From Halolamina salifodinae (GTDB lineage Archaea > Halobacteriota > Halobacteria > Halobacteriales > Haloferacaceae): 64,000 nucleotides of DNA. A model generated the notes under the pieces. That model had not been told where the DNA came from. It worked only from the letters and a program-made list of their open reading frames with translations, and searched no databases. Location of the stretch: positions 124,001 through 188,000 of the forward strand of contig NZ_JAGGLC010000001.1 in NCBI RefSeq assembly GCF_017874235.1, written 5' to 3'. The translations under genes and the position numbers were made by a program. This document shows, piece by piece, positions 16,562-24,980 of the stretch. Each line of letters begins with the position of its first letter. The first letter of the stretch is position 1.

Positions 16562-16968
16562 TCCGGGACGCCCGCCCGGCCGACCGGGCCGCCATCTCCC
16601 GCCTCCAGCAGCGCCTCCCTGAGCCGGCGCCGGAGCTACTCGACCCCACCGCCGGCGGCGAACTGCTCGTCTCGACAGCCGACGGCGCCGTCGTCGGCTA
16701 CCTACTCTGGTTCCCCGGCGACCCGACCTACGCCGCGGAGGTGGTCGTCCACCCCGACTACCGTCGGGAGGGCCGGGGGCGCGCCCTGTTCGAGGAGATG
16801 TTCGACCGCACGCCCGAGGGGACCGCCATCGAACTCCGCGTCGCTGCCGAGAACGAAGGGGCACAGCGACTCTACGACGAGTTGGGCTTCGAACGCGTCG
16901 CTGTGGAGCCAGACGCCTACGATTTCGGGGCCGGCTACCGGCTTCGCGCGGTCGTCGACGGCGACTGA
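16558..16968 (+). CDS. GNAT family N-acetyltransferase
   Basis: 136 residues from the GTG at 16558, whose last bases overlap the TGA of the DUF92 gene (GTGA), so translation is probably coupled. The acetyl-CoA pocket reads VVHPDYRREGRGRALFEEM (R/Q-x-x-G-x-G/A), followed by the beta-bulge AAENEGAQRLYDELGFERV typical of RimI-like enzymes. Substrate unknown. Confidence 0.88.
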   Translation: MIRDARPADRAAISRLQQRLPEPAPELLDPTAGGELLVSTADGAVVGYLLWFPGDPTYAAEVVVHPDYRREGRGRALFEEMFDRTPEGTAIELRVAAENEGAQRLYDELGFERVAVEPDAYDFGAGYRLRAVVDGD

Positions 16969-17036
16969 GGGGGCGCCCCGGCGGCCAACCGCCCGGTACC
17001 AATACGGTGGTGGAGCTACCAGTAGTGTGTGAACCC

Positions 17037-17510
17037 ATGCCGAAGAAGCCAGCCGACTCCCGGGCGGTGCGTTACCTCTCGGAGCACGGCCCTTCGCCGC
17101 GGGAGGAGCTCCCGGTCCAGAACCTCGCGAAGAACGTCCGCGCGCTCGTCGGGACGCTCAACATCTCCGGGGGGCCGGGCGGCGGCGGCTCCACCGCGGG
17201 CGTCGCGGGGGGGCTGACCGGCATCGCCTACCTCCGCGAGGACCACGACCTGCGGGAGGTGCTAGAGGCGTGGCTGGCCGAGAACGAGCCACAGGTCCAG
17301 CAGATATCGTCGGACTCGGTGCGGCGGCGCCTCCGCGCCTCGGTCCCCCACAAGCAACGCGATGTGGTCAGCGAGGTGCTCTCGGAGGCGGGCTACGAGG
17401 TTGACTACACCGACCGGGGCGGCAAACAGACCGAGCCGTTCGAGTGCAGCCTCTGTGGCGAGTCGGTGCCCGACATCGCCTCGCACCTGCCGGAGTGCCC
17501 GGAGGGCTGA
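17037..17510 (+). CDS. Haloarchaeal hypothetical protein with a C-terminal zinc finger
   Basis: 157 residues from the ATG at 17037. A central Gly-rich hinge (ISGGPGGGGSTAGVAGG) separates an N-terminal helical part from a helical domain (HDLREVLEAWLAENEP). The C-terminus is a small Cys2-His-Cys finger: CSLCGESVPDIASHLPEC. The SDSVRRRLRASVPHKQRDVV stretch resembles a winged-helix. Possibly nucleic-acid binding; not assigned to a family. It converges with dnaG, with adjacent stops. Confidence 0.7.
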   Translation: MPKKPADSRAVRYLSEHGPSPREELPVQNLAKNVRALVGTLNISGGPGGGGSTAGVAGGLTGIAYLREDHDLREVLEAWLAENEPQVQQISSDSVRRRLRASVPHKQRDVVSEVLSEAGYEVDYTDRGGKQTEPFECSLCGESVPDIASHLPECPEG

Positions 17511-18845
17511 TCAGGCCAGGAAGCCGTCGACGGCCCGGACGTGCGGGAGCGCCGGCTGTTTGACGAACTCCCCGGTCTCGCGGGCGACGGCGTGCTGCAG
17601 GTCGCGCTCGGCCGCGGCGTCCAGCGTACGCTGGTCGAGTTGGCCGTCGAGCACGAGCGCGTGCGCGCCGTCGCTGTCGTCGACGGCCTCGTAGGCCCGC
17701 CCCGCGGGCGCCTCGTGTACCGTCTCCAGGTCGTCGTCGAGCAGTCGGACGATACCCGCGTGCGTGCCGACGACTTCGCGGACATGGTCGCCAAGCGTCG
17801 GTGCCGCCGCGGCCTGTTCGCTCTCCGCTTCCGTCTCGTTCTCCGGTTGGACCGGCTCCGCTTCGTCGGTCCCTGCCGCTGGGGCGTCCGCGGCCGTCTC
17901 GTCCTCCGTCTCGGTCACCTGATCGCGCAGCGACGCCTCGCCGCCGACGACGGGACTGGGGCCGTCGGTTCGGGCGGCCTCCTGGGCCGCGCCGCCGGTG
18001 GCGACTTCCCGTGCCGACTGCGGGTCGGCGGCGTCGCGGGCCTCGATGTACACCTCGTAGGGCGTTTTCTCGCGGAGCGCCGCCAGCAGTTCCCCGCGCT
18101 GGAGTTCCTCGACGGATTTCCCCTCGGGCGCGAACGCGACGAAGTCCACGTCGCCGACCTGCCCGAGTTCGCGAAGGATGAGTTGGCCGCCGCGGTCGCC
18201 ATCGAGGAACGCGGTCGTGGTGCGATCCTGGGTGAGTTCCGCCACCGCCTCGGGGACGTTGGTTCCCTCGACGGCGACGGCGTTCTTGACGCCGAAGTCG
18301 AGTAAGCGCGAGACGTCCGCCCGCCCCTCGACGACGACGATGGCGTCGCTGTCCCTGATGTTCGGGCCGGCGGGGTAGCCCGCGTACTCGTCCATCTCGC
18401 CGACGCGGACCGACTCGCGGACCTCCTCGTGGAGTTCGTCGCTGGTGAGGACGCTCTCCTCGAAGGAGTCGGCGAGCAGTTCCTTGGCGCGCTGGACGAC
18501 GATCCGCCGTTTGGCGGCGCGCACGTCCTCGATATCCGTGACTTCGATGCGGGCCTGACAGGGGCCGACCCGGGAGATCGTCTCCAAGGAGGCCGCGAGG
18601 ATGGCCGTCTCGACCTTGTCGAGCGAGGAGGCGATGGTCACGTCGCCGAACGACTGCCCGCCCTCGGTTTCGACGCTCACGTCGATCCGGCCGACTTTCG
18701 AGGCGTCCTGTAAGTCCCGGAGGTCCATCTCGTCGCCGAGCAGGCCCTCCGTCTGTCCGAACACGGCGCCGACGACGTCGCTCCGTTCGATGACGCCGTC
18801 CGCCGATAGCTTCGCGTGGATGAGATATTTGGCTGTGTCTTGCAT
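17511..18845 (-). CDS. dnaG: Archaeal DnaG-type protein
   Basis: 444 residues. Archaeal DnaG has a bacterial-primase-like TOPRIM domain and is known as an exosome-associated poly(A)-binding subunit, with primase activity also reported. N-terminal domain MQDTAKYLIHAKLSADGVIE; TOPRIM motifs VVEGRADV (170-177, catalytic Glu) and FLDGDRGG (213-220, DxD). Residues about 275-370 are an acidic low-complexity linker (EAEPVQPENETEAESEQ) before a small C-terminal domain. The start at 18845 matches the conserved N-terminus. Upstream, 18914-18942 holds an imperfect stem-loop. Confidence 0.93.
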   Translation of the reverse strand: MQDTAKYLIHAKLSADGVIERSDVVGAVFGQTEGLLGDEMDLRDLQDASKVGRIDVSVETEGGQSFGDVTIASSLDKVETAILAASLETISRVGPCQARIEVTDIEDVRAAKRRIVVQRAKELLADSFEESVLTSDELHEEVRESVRVGEMDEYAGYPAGPNIRDSDAIVVVEGRADVSRLLDFGVKNAVAVEGTNVPEAVAELTQDRTTTAFLDGDRGGQLILRELGQVGDVDFVAFAPEGKSVEELQRGELLAALREKTPYEVYIEARDAADPQSAREVATGGAAQEAARTDGPSPVVGGEASLRDQVTETEDETAADAPAAGTDEAEPVQPENETEAESEQAAAAPTLGDHVREVVGTHAGIVRLLDDDLETVHEAPAGRAYEAVDDSDGAHALVLDGQLDQRTLDAAAERDLQHAVARETGEFVKQPALPHVRAVDGFLA

Positions 18846-18913
18846 GGTGAACTGCCCCGGTACGGGGCTGAATGGTGATAGTGAACGGCGGCAGCGCCGC
18901 CGTGTGAAAACAG

Positions 18914-18942
18914 GCGACACGACAGGATATAGCTGTCGTCGC
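18914..18942. promoter_or_regulatory. Imperfect stem-loop upstream of dnaG
   Basis: CGACAG (18920-18925) and CTGTCG (18933-18938) form a 6-bp stem around GATATAG, and the stem extends with GCGA/TCGC after a small bulge. It lies about 70-100 bp before the dnaG ATG on the minus strand. An operator or 5' structure are both possible. Confidence 0.3.
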
Positions 18943-19003
18943 GCGGATCTGTCGGGGCGGACGAGGCGGCGTTCAGCGACACCGGGAGCAGCACGCTGTG
19001 TCG

Positions 19004-19378
19004 CTACGGGGCGACCGTCGCCTCACCGAACAGCGGTATCGAGAGCAGATAGAGCAGCACCGCGACGGCGCCGGCGACGGCGGCGAGGCGCCGCCCCATC
19101 CCGTCACCGCGGGCGACGACGACGCCAGTAACCACCAGCAGCGCGGCCTGGACCACGGTCTCGGCATGGCTGGTCTGAAGGCCGAACGCGCCGCGGAGCA
19201 CGCCGACGGTCAGTACCAGTGAGACGGCCGTAAGCGCCGCGGCGACACCGACGGCACTGGGTGAGTCCGTCGCATCTCGAACTGCCAGCGTTAGGCCGAC
19301 GTTACAGAGCGTCCGGAGGGCGACGATGGCGGCGAGGACCCCCGGCGCGGTCCATCCCGGGAACAGCCAGTCGAACAT
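19004..19378 (-). CDS. Hypothetical four-helix membrane protein
   Basis: 124 residues. Hydrophobic segments at about 13-33, 42-62, 73-88 and 95-117. An N-terminal WLFPGWTAPGVLA suggests membrane insertion without a cleaved signal. No family recognised. It is on the same strand as the ornithine cyclodeaminase homologue, which ends 36 bp upstream, so cotranscription is possible. Confidence 0.65.
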   Translation of the reverse strand: MFDWLFPGWTAPGVLAAIVALRTLCNVGLTLAVRDATDSPSAVGVAAALTAVSLVLTVGVLRGAFGLQTSHAETVVQAALLVVTGVVVARGDGMGRRLAAVAGAVAVLLYLLSIPLFGEATVAP

Positions 19379-19414
19379 GCCCTGAGTTCGGGCCGAGACG
19401 AGAAAAACGTCGGC

Positions 19415-20413
19415 CTACTCCCCTGTCAGCGCCTGACTCGCCGGCGAGAAGTCGACTGTCTCGCCCAGTCCCGCCTCGACGGCCTTCTCGTAGAGCAGGT
19501 ACGCGGCAGCGACCGTCTCGATGCCGGTGCCGCCGGAGTCGAACACCGTGATCTCTTCGTCGTCGGTCCGACCGTCGGCCTCCCCGGCGACGACCTCGCC
19601 GAGTTCGGCGTGGATGTGGTCCTCGTCGACGACACCCTCCTCAAGTGCGTGGATGAACGATCCGGCATCGGTCGTCGCGCGGGCCCGGAGGTCAGGGACG
19701 TATTTCGCGCGCTCGATGGTCGTCGTGTCGAGTTCGCGCTTGTCGGGGTCGTACTGGCCCATCGCGGTGACGTGCGTACCGGGTTCGAGGTCGTCACCGT
19801 CGAACACCGGCTCCGAGGCCGTCGTCGCAGTGATGACCACGTCCGCACCCTCGACGGCGGCCGCCGAGGAGGCGACGGCGGCGACGGCGGCGTCGAGTCG
19901 CTCGTTCATCTCGCCCGCGAAATTCTCGCGGGACTCCTTGGTCGGCGAGTAGACCCAGACAGTCTCGAGGTCGCGGATTTCCGCGGTACAGCGGAGTTGG
20001 CCGCGTGCCTGTGCGCCCGAGCCGATGATGGCGACGCTGTCGGCGTCCTCGCGGGCGAGTGCGTCGACGCCCACCGCGCCCGTGGCGCCCGTCTTGAACG
20101 GGTTCATCGACGCGCCGTCGAGCATCGCGAGCGGTTCGCCCGTCTCCGCGTCGAACAGCGGCGTCGTGAACCACGCGTCGCGCTCTGCGAAGCCCGCACT
20201 GTACATGTAGCCCCCCATCGCGCCCGTGTCGGGCAGGACGGCGGCGTAGGTGGTGAGCATCCCCGGCGGGTCCGCGTTGCCGAGTTTGGTTCGTGGTTCG
20301 GCGGCGGCACCCTCGCCGCGCTGTCGGTAGCCCTCGCGGACGGCGTCGACGTACGCCGCCGGGGCCGCGAGGCCGTCGAGTTCGTCACTGCGCAGGAACA
20401 GCGTCTCGGTCAT
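19415..20413 (-). CDS. Ornithine cyclodeaminase / alanine dehydrogenase / mu-crystallin family protein
   Basis: 332 residues. NAD(P)-binding Rossmann motif VAIIGSGAQARGQL, substrate-side residues PRTKLG and GGYMYSAGF, and the family signature KTGATGAVGVDAL. Members include ornithine cyclodeaminase, archaeal alanine dehydrogenase and ketimine reductases, so the substrate is undetermined; in archaea alanine or proline metabolism is the usual guess. The ATG at 20413 immediately begins the conserved N-terminus. Length is standard. Confidence 0.88.
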   Translation of the reverse strand: MTETLFLRSDELDGLAAPAAYVDAVREGYRQRGEGAAAEPRTKLGNADPPGMLTTYAAVLPDTGAMGGYMYSAGFAERDAWFTTPLFDAETGEPLAMLDGASMNPFKTGATGAVGVDALAREDADSVAIIGSGAQARGQLRCTAEIRDLETVWVYSPTKESRENFAGEMNERLDAAVAAVASSAAAVEGADVVITATTASEPVFDGDDLEPGTHVTAMGQYDPDKRELDTTTIERAKYVPDLRARATTDAGSFIHALEEGVVDEDHIHAELGEVVAGEADGRTDDEEITVFDSGGTGIETVAAAYLLYEKAVEAGLGETVDFSPASQALTGE

Positions 20414-20478
20414 ACACCGAAGATAGGCGGCGAGCGTGTAAAGGGTGTCTGCCGCCACCCGACGGTCGGCCGAACCAA

Positions 20479-20703
20479 TCAGTCGGAATCGGTTCGTCGC
20501 GAGTCCGGGTGGGCGTCGACGCTCCGGCGCTCGCCCACGGTCGGCGCGCGCACGAACAGCGCGTGAGCCACTACGAGCGCCGCCGCCCCGCTGCCGACGA
20601 ACAGCGCCGACAGGAGGGGGATCCCGTACACGGACAGCGCCGTCGTCACGCCAAGCAACACCCCCGGAATCAGGACGAGTACGTAGTCGTAGTAGCAAAC
20701 CAT
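20479..20703 (-). CDS. Small two-helix membrane protein
   Basis: 74 residues. MVCYYDYVLVLIPGVLLGVT plus a second hydrophobic segment (LLSALFVGSGAAALVVAHALF) followed by a charged tail rich in Arg and Asp. Haloarchaea encode many such two-helix proteins of unknown function. Separated by 65 bp from the downstream cyclodeaminase start. Confidence 0.6.
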   Translation of the reverse strand: MVCYYDYVLVLIPGVLLGVTTALSVYGIPLLSALFVGSGAAALVVAHALFVRAPTVGERRSVDAHPDSRRTDSD

Positions 20704-20876
20704 GATACAGTTGGCAGTTACGCCGCGTTCGTCTTAATTGTTTTTGCGTGAGGTGGCTAGGGGCCACCTGTGCGGTTCAGCAAAGGCACACGGAACCGCC
20801 GCTGTGAATTCTCGGAGCGTATGAGCCGGCGAGCGACGCGCTCCCGACCGGGAGAACATGGAGAAAATCACCCGCC
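20704..20876. other. 173-bp intergenic region with two stem-loops
   Basis: AGGTGGC/GCCACCT (20751-20757, 20763-20769) and GCGGTTC/GAACCGC (20772-20778, 20793-20799) form two adjacent stems. Neither is followed by a clear T-run on the strand of the flanking minus genes, so a classical terminator is not obvious. The TTAATTGTTTTT tract at about 20734-20745 may be the promoter region of the leftward small membrane gene. Confidence 0.4.
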
Positions 20877-21278
20877 TCAGCGGAGTTTGAGCGCGACGAA
20901 CCGCCAGCCGCCGATGGCGAGGGAGCCAGTGGCCAGCATCACGAGGAGGAAGATGCCCAGGTCCGTGGAGAAGGTGCTCTGGAACGCGCCGCGGAGGACG
21001 ACGCCGATGCCCGCCGCCGGGATCCACGACCGGAGCGCGAGCGGGACCGACGCCTTCGCGGACTCTGCGGCGCCGGCGGAGTAGGCGCCGACGAGGACGC
21101 TCATCAGCGCCCACCCGATCAGGAACGGCGCGGCGGTCTCGAGTAGCGCGACCGGCCCCGTCAGGGACTGGTGACTCGTCATGCCGATAGCGATCACCGC
21201 GAGGATGGCGATCACGTCGCCGACCGCCAGCGGCGCGGCCGACCGGTCGACCCGCTTCGAGAGGAACCACTCGCTCAT
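20877..21278 (-). CDS. DUF3054 family membrane protein
   Basis: 133 residues from the ATG at 21278 (MSEWFLSKRVDRS). Four hydrophobic segments; signature features of DUF3054 are present: GDVIAILAVIAIGMTSH, then a WALMSVLVGAY segment and SWIPAAGIGVVLRGAF. Function unknown; found in actinobacteria and haloarchaea. Ends with an Arg-terminated GWRFVALKLR. Confidence 0.78.
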   Translation of the reverse strand: MSEWFLSKRVDRSAAPLAVGDVIAILAVIAIGMTSHQSLTGPVALLETAAPFLIGWALMSVLVGAYSAGAAESAKASVPLALRSWIPAAGIGVVLRGAFQSTFSTDLGIFLLVMLATGSLAIGGWRFVALKLR

Positions 21279-21333
21279 GGCTCCGGCTTTCGCCTCCTCC
21301 GTAGTCACTCCTTCGCTCCGCGCTCGCGGGCGC

Positions 21334-21924
21334 TCACTCGTCGGACACGCGCCCCGCGACCGTGTACATGGTCCCACGGTCGAGCACGCGCGAGTGGAGG
21401 CCCGCACGGGTGAGCTGTTGGGCCGCAGCGTCGACGGCCACGAACTGCGAGGCCATGCCGAACAGCGCCTCGGCGTTCGCGATCACGCGGCCGGGACGGG
21501 TCGTCGGGTCGAAGTCGCGGATCACCACCACCCCGCCGGGCGCGACGACCCGCGCGGCCTCCGCGAGCGCTGCCTCGCGATCCGGCAGGTGGTGATAGGC
21601 GTCGACGACGACGGCGGCATCGACAGCATCGTCCCGCAGCGGCAGGCGGCCGGCGTCGCTCCGAACTGTCTGGAGCCCGCGGGCTGTCGCGCGGCTGAGC
21701 ATCGGCGCCGACACGTCGGCAACGATGGGTTCGTACTCGGGCGCGAGGGCCGCCGCGACCCGCCCTGTACCGCCAGCGAGGTCCAGCACGCGCTCGACAG
21801 GCCGATCCGCGAATCCGAAGGCGTCGGCCGCCCAGCCCATCCGGGGCGGCCACATCAGTGCGTCGTAGAGCCGGGCACCGCGGTCGAAAAACCGCACGTC
21901 GCCGCGGCCGAGCCAGCCGGTCAT
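21334..21924 (-). CDS. Class I SAM-dependent methyltransferase
   Basis: 196 residues from the ATG at 21924 (MTGWLGRGDVRFFDRGA). SAM-binding motif I VLDLAGGTGRVAAAL, acidic motif II IVADVSAPML, and post-motif VVVDAYHHLPDREAAL, as in UbiE/COQ5-like small-molecule methyltransferases. The substrate is not determinable. It starts 76 bp from the divergent GNAT gene at 22001, so the two may share a promoter region. An in-frame ATG at 22002 would add 26 residues and is less likely. Confidence 0.85.
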   Translation of the reverse strand: MTGWLGRGDVRFFDRGARLYDALMWPPRMGWAADAFGFADRPVERVLDLAGGTGRVAAALAPEYEPIVADVSAPMLSRATARGLQTVRSDAGRLPLRDDAVDAAVVVDAYHHLPDREAALAEAARVVAPGGVVVIRDFDPTTRPGRVIANAEALFGMASQFVAVDAAAQQLTRAGLHSRVLDRGTMYTVAGRVSDE

Positions 21925-22000
21925 GGGGTCGTAATGGGCCGACGGCGGGATAAATCCATCCGAGCGAACCCTCATAAGCGTCCAGCCGTTTGGCCTACGC

Positions 22001-22660
22001 ATGGAGTTCGCGCTGCTGGGCTGGCCGGACGCCGGGCCGACGCTCCGGCTCGACTTCCGGGAGTTCAGCTACGCGGGGAAGTTCGTGATGAGCAACACGG
22101 GGAAAGCCGTCGCGCGCGACCCCGACGGGCCCCGAGAGGCGCCGCCCAGCGTCGACGCCGACCTGGACCGTGCCGACCCCGGCAGCGACGAGGACCCGTT
22201 CGAGCGCGACGTGGTCGCCGCCGCGGCGTTCAACGCCGACCGCACCGATCCCGGCGTCCTCTGGATCCGCTACATCACCACTCGCCACGACCGCCGGGGA
22301 GAGGGGATCGGCGCCCGACTCGCGGCGTTCGTCGCCGAGCGCGCCGAACGGCAGGGGTTCCGTCGCTGCCGCATCGCGGTCAACAACCCCTTCGCCTACC
22401 ACGCCCTCTACAAGGCCGGATTCGTGTTCACCGGGCGCGAGACGGGGCTCGCGGAGTTAGTACTCGAGCGCCCCGGGCAGCGCGACGCCGCCACCTACCA
22501 GTGCGGGCTGGACACGTTCCGCACTGACGAGGAGCGCAACCTGAGCGACGAGGAGGACGCGTTCCTCGGCCGACTCACCGACGCCGCGGCGCCGGATCTC
22601 GTGGCAACGCCGGCGGGCGGAGACGCCGACAGCGACGCCTCGGAACCGGCCTCCCACTGA
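22001..22660 (+). CDS. GNAT family N-acetyltransferase
   Basis: 219 residues. The acetyl-CoA motif reads [20 protein letters not shown], followed by [19 protein letters not shown] (V motif with the catalytic Tyr region). N-terminal about 90 residues include an unusual acidic stretch ([18 protein letters not shown]). The C-terminal 60 residues beyond the GNAT core ([17 protein letters not shown]...) are haloarchaeal. Substrate unknown. Confidence 0.85.
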   Translation: MEFALLGWPDAGPTLRLDFREFSYAGKFVMSNTGKAVARDPDGPREAPPSVDADLDRADPGSDEDPFERDVVAAAAFNADRTDPGVLWIRYITTRHDRRGEGIGARLAAFVAERAERQGFRRCRIAVNNPFAYHALYKAGFVFTGRETGLAELVLERPGQRDAATYQCGLDTFRTDEERNLSDEEDAFLGRLTDAAAPDLVATPAGGDADSDASEPASH

Positions 22661-22690
22661 GCGGCCGGAACCTCCACCTTCAAGCCCGAC

Positions 22691-22706
22691 GGTCGGCTAG
22701 CCGACC
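22691..22706. promoter_or_regulatory. 16-bp perfect palindrome immediately before fen
   Basis: GGTCGGCTAGCCGACC is a perfect dyad ending 1 bp before the ATG at 22708. If the transcript were leaderless the palindrome would lie between TATA and the start, where a bound dimer would block transcription. If leadered it would be a hairpin hiding the start codon. Confidence 0.5.
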
Positions 22707-22707
22707 C

Positions 22708-23688
22708 ATGGGCAACGCGGATCTTCGCGACGTCGCGGTCATCGAGGACGTCACCTTCGACTCGCTGTCGGGGAGCGTCGTCGCCGTCGACGCGCACAAC
22801 TGGCTCTACCGGTATCTGACGACGACGGTGAAGTTCACCGCCGACAGCGTCTACACCACCGAATCGGGCGAGGAAGTCGCCAATCTCGTCGGCGTCGTCC
22901 AGGGGCTGCCGAAGTTCTTCGAGGCCGACGTGACCCCCGTGCTGGTGTTCGACGGCGGCGTCACCGAACTCAAAAGCGAGGAGGTCGAGCGCCGCCGCGA
23001 ACAGCGCGAGAAAGCCGAGGAGCGCCGGCAGGAGGCCGAGGCGGCCGGCGAGTCCGTCGAAGCCGCGCGGCTGGAGGCCCGGACCCAGCGCCTGACCGAG
23101 ACTATCCACGAGACCACCCGCGGGCTGCTGGACCGCCTCGACGTGCCGTACATCGAGGCGCCCGCCGAGGGCGAGGCGCAGTGTGCGCACATGGCCGCCG
23201 TCGGCGACGCCGACTACGCCGGCAGCGAGGACTACGACACCATGACGTTCGGCTCGCCGCGAACGCTCCGACAGCTCACCTCCAAGGGCGCGCCCGAACT
23301 GATGGACCTCGAGAAAACCCTCGAGAAACACGACATCACCTACGAACAGCTCGTCGACGTGGCGCTGCTGATGGGCACCGACTTCAACGAGGGCGTCAGC
23401 GGCTACGGCCCCAAGACCGCGGTAAAGGCTGTGAAGGAACACGGCGACATCTGGGGGGTGATGGACGCCGAGAACGTTTACGTGGAGAACGCCGACCGGG
23501 TTCGGGAACTCTTTTTCGACCCGCCGGTCACCGACGACTACGACCTCGACCTCGATATCGACCCCGACCTCGACGCCGCCCGCGAGTACGTCACCGAGGC
23601 GTGGGAGGTCGACCCCGACGAGGTCGAACGCGGCTTCGAGCGCATCAAGGAGTCGCTGGTCCAGACCGGGCTGGACGACTGGACGTAG
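22708..23688 (+). CDS. fen: Flap structure-specific endonuclease FEN-1
   Basis: 326 residues; removes 5' flaps during Okazaki-fragment maturation and repair. XPG-N region with [14 protein letters not shown] (first metal Asp about residue 28) and VLVFDGG; XPG-I region with [26 protein letters not shown], which supplies the acidic cluster; and the helix-hairpin-helix [21 protein letters not shown]. The C-terminus QTGLDDWT is a plausible PCNA-interacting peptide (Q-x-x-L-x-x-aromatic). A perfect 16-bp palindrome ends one base before the ATG. Confidence 0.95.
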   Translation: MGNADLRDVAVIEDVTFDSLSGSVVAVDAHNWLYRYLTTTVKFTADSVYTTESGEEVANLVGVVQGLPKFFEADVTPVLVFDGGVTELKSEEVERRREQREKAEERRQEAEAAGESVEAARLEARTQRLTETIHETTRGLLDRLDVPYIEAPAEGEAQCAHMAAVGDADYAGSEDYDTMTFGSPRTLRQLTSKGAPELMDLEKTLEKHDITYEQLVDVALLMGTDFNEGVSGYGPKTAVKAVKEHGDIWGVMDAENVYVENADRVRELFFDPPVTDDYDLDLDIDPDLDAAREYVTEAWEVDPDEVERGFERIKESLVQTGLDDWT

Positions 23689-23737
23689 CGGTGCCGAACC
23701 CCGGTACACTTATCTATAGCGGGTATCAGCTTCCGCT

Positions 23738-24022
23738 ATGTTCGTCGAGCGCGCGCTCACCATCTCGACCACCCTCGCCCTCGCCGGCTCGTTCGTCTTC
23801 TCGCTGATCGCTGCCCGAGGGTTCTGGGACGCGCCGTTCGGCAACGTGCTCCGACCCCTCCCGATCGCGTTCGGTGGGTTCCTCACGGCGGCGCTCCCCA
23901 CCGCGCTTGGTGTGCCGGTGCCGCTTGCCTACCGCGTCGTCGTCGCCAGCGGCGCCGTGCTCGCCGCGTTCGTCGCCGCCGCTGAAGGGGTCGTCCTACT
24001 CTCGGGGTGGCGGCAGGTATGA
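23738..24022 (+). CDS. Small membrane protein, first gene of a three-gene unit
   Basis: 94 residues with three hydrophobic segments (about 8-26, 36-58 and 66-88). Ends VVLLSGWRQV. No recognised family. Its TGA overlaps the ATG of the next gene (ATGA), so translation is coupled. A/T-rich tract ACTTATCTATAGC at 23708-23720 is a good TATA candidate, about 25 bp upstream. Confidence 0.65.
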   Translation: MFVERALTISTTLALAGSFVFSLIAARGFWDAPFGNVLRPLPIAFGGFLTAALPTALGVPVPLAYRVVVASGAVLAAFVAAAEGVVLLSGWRQV

Positions 24023-24393
24023 CCGGGGTGACGCCGCTGGGGCTGCTCGCGCTGCTCGACGCGCTGACGCTGCTGGTGACCAGTGCACTGTTGCTCTACC
24101 CCGTCGTGCGCTACTCGACCAACGTCGCCCACCCGCGCGGCACCCTCGCGCTCTCGGCTGCCTTTTTCCTGCTGACCGTCGCCGCCGTCGACGCCGTACT
24201 GTACGGCGCGAGCCTCCGGCTCTCGGCGGTCGTGCTGCTCGCGTCACTTGCCTCACTCGTCGGCACCGCGGCGTTCGCCCGACCGTTCCTCTCGCTGCCG
24301 GCCCGGCCCGGCGACACCGGCGCCGACGCCGGCGACGACGCCACGGAGCCGGCGCCGTTCGAGTCCCAGTTCGGACAGGAGGGTGACCGATGA
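24019..24393 (+). CDS. DUF7521-like small membrane protein, second gene of the unit
   Basis: 124 residues from the ATG at 24019. Three hydrophobic segments (LLALLDALTLLVTSALLLY, LALSAAFFLLTVAAVDAVLY and AVVLLASLASLVGTAAF) and an acidic, Pro-rich cytoplasmic tail. The family suggestion is tentative, based on general resemblance to small haloarchaeal membrane proteins. Both ends overlap neighbours by ATGA, which marks an operon of two membrane proteins and one soluble protein. Confidence 0.55.
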   Translation: MTGVTPLGLLALLDALTLLVTSALLLYPVVRYSTNVAHPRGTLALSAAFFLLTVAAVDAVLYGASLRLSAVVLLASLASLVGTAAFARPFLSLPARPGDTGADAGDDATEPAPFESQFGQEGDR

Positions 24394-24980
24394 GCTTCTC
24401 CGTGGAGATGGGGCTAGGGCTCGCTCCCGAGTCCGAACAGGGGGTGAGCAGCCGAGCGGCCTCGCGGACCGAGAGCGCGACCGCTTTGCAGCCCGGCGCC
24501 CAGACCCTGCTGACGATGCCGTCAATGAGCACCGGGCTGTCGCATCTCCCGGACGCCGCCGGCGAGAACCTGCTCGTCGTCTCGCCGTGGGCGCCAAGCC
24601 GGGTCGAGAGCGCGCTCCGGGACCACGAGCTGCCCGTCGGGAACTGCGGGCTGATCCCGGTCAACGGCTCGCCAGTGACGTACGACGGGCCGCTCTGGAC
24701 CACCGACGCCGTACCCCCGTCGGACCTGACGGGGCTCTCGATGCGCTACTGCGAGGCGATGCGCCACGTCGAACCCGGCGAGGGCTGGGTGCTGATCGAC
24801 AACGCGCAGGTGCTGTTGATGTACGCCGACGACGAGCGAGTCGGGCGCTTGCTCGGGCGCCTCACCCAGCAGGCCCGCGAGCGTGAGGTGACCGGCGTGC
24901 TCGCGGTCGACCGTGGGGCGGTAGCGATGGAGACGCTCGCGCGGCTTCGCAACCTCGTCGACGCCGTCGTCGAACGCTGA
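24390..24980 (+). CDS. Haloarchaeal RecA-like fold hypothetical protein, third gene of the unit
   Basis: 196 residues. The chain has alternating strands and helices (NLLVVSPWAPSRVESALRD, GWVLIDNAQVLLMYADDERV, VTGVLAVDRGAVAMETLARL) like the degenerate KaiC/RecA-type domains common in haloarchaea, but there is no Walker A, so it is probably not an ATPase. Overlap with the two upstream membrane-protein genes suggests a membrane-associated signalling complex (inference). The N-terminal about 35 residues are Ser/Glu-rich and low in conservation. Confidence 0.6.
   Translation: MSFSVEMGLGLAPESEQGVSSRAASRTESATALQPGAQTLLTMPSMSTGLSHLPDAAGENLLVVSPWAPSRVESALRDHELPVGNCGLIPVNGSPVTYDGPLWTTDAVPPSDLTGLSMRYCEAMRHVEPGEGWVLIDNAQVLLMYADDERVGRLLGRLTQQAREREVTGVLAVDRGAVAMETLARLRNLVDAVVER

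Noticed and set aside
14873-17038. A 721-codon frame on the minus strand opposite the DUF92 gene
   Set aside because: Composition is extremely rich in Arg/Gly/Glu and it overlaps clearly coding genes (DUF92, GNAT) on the other strand. It is an antisense frame of GC-rich third positions.
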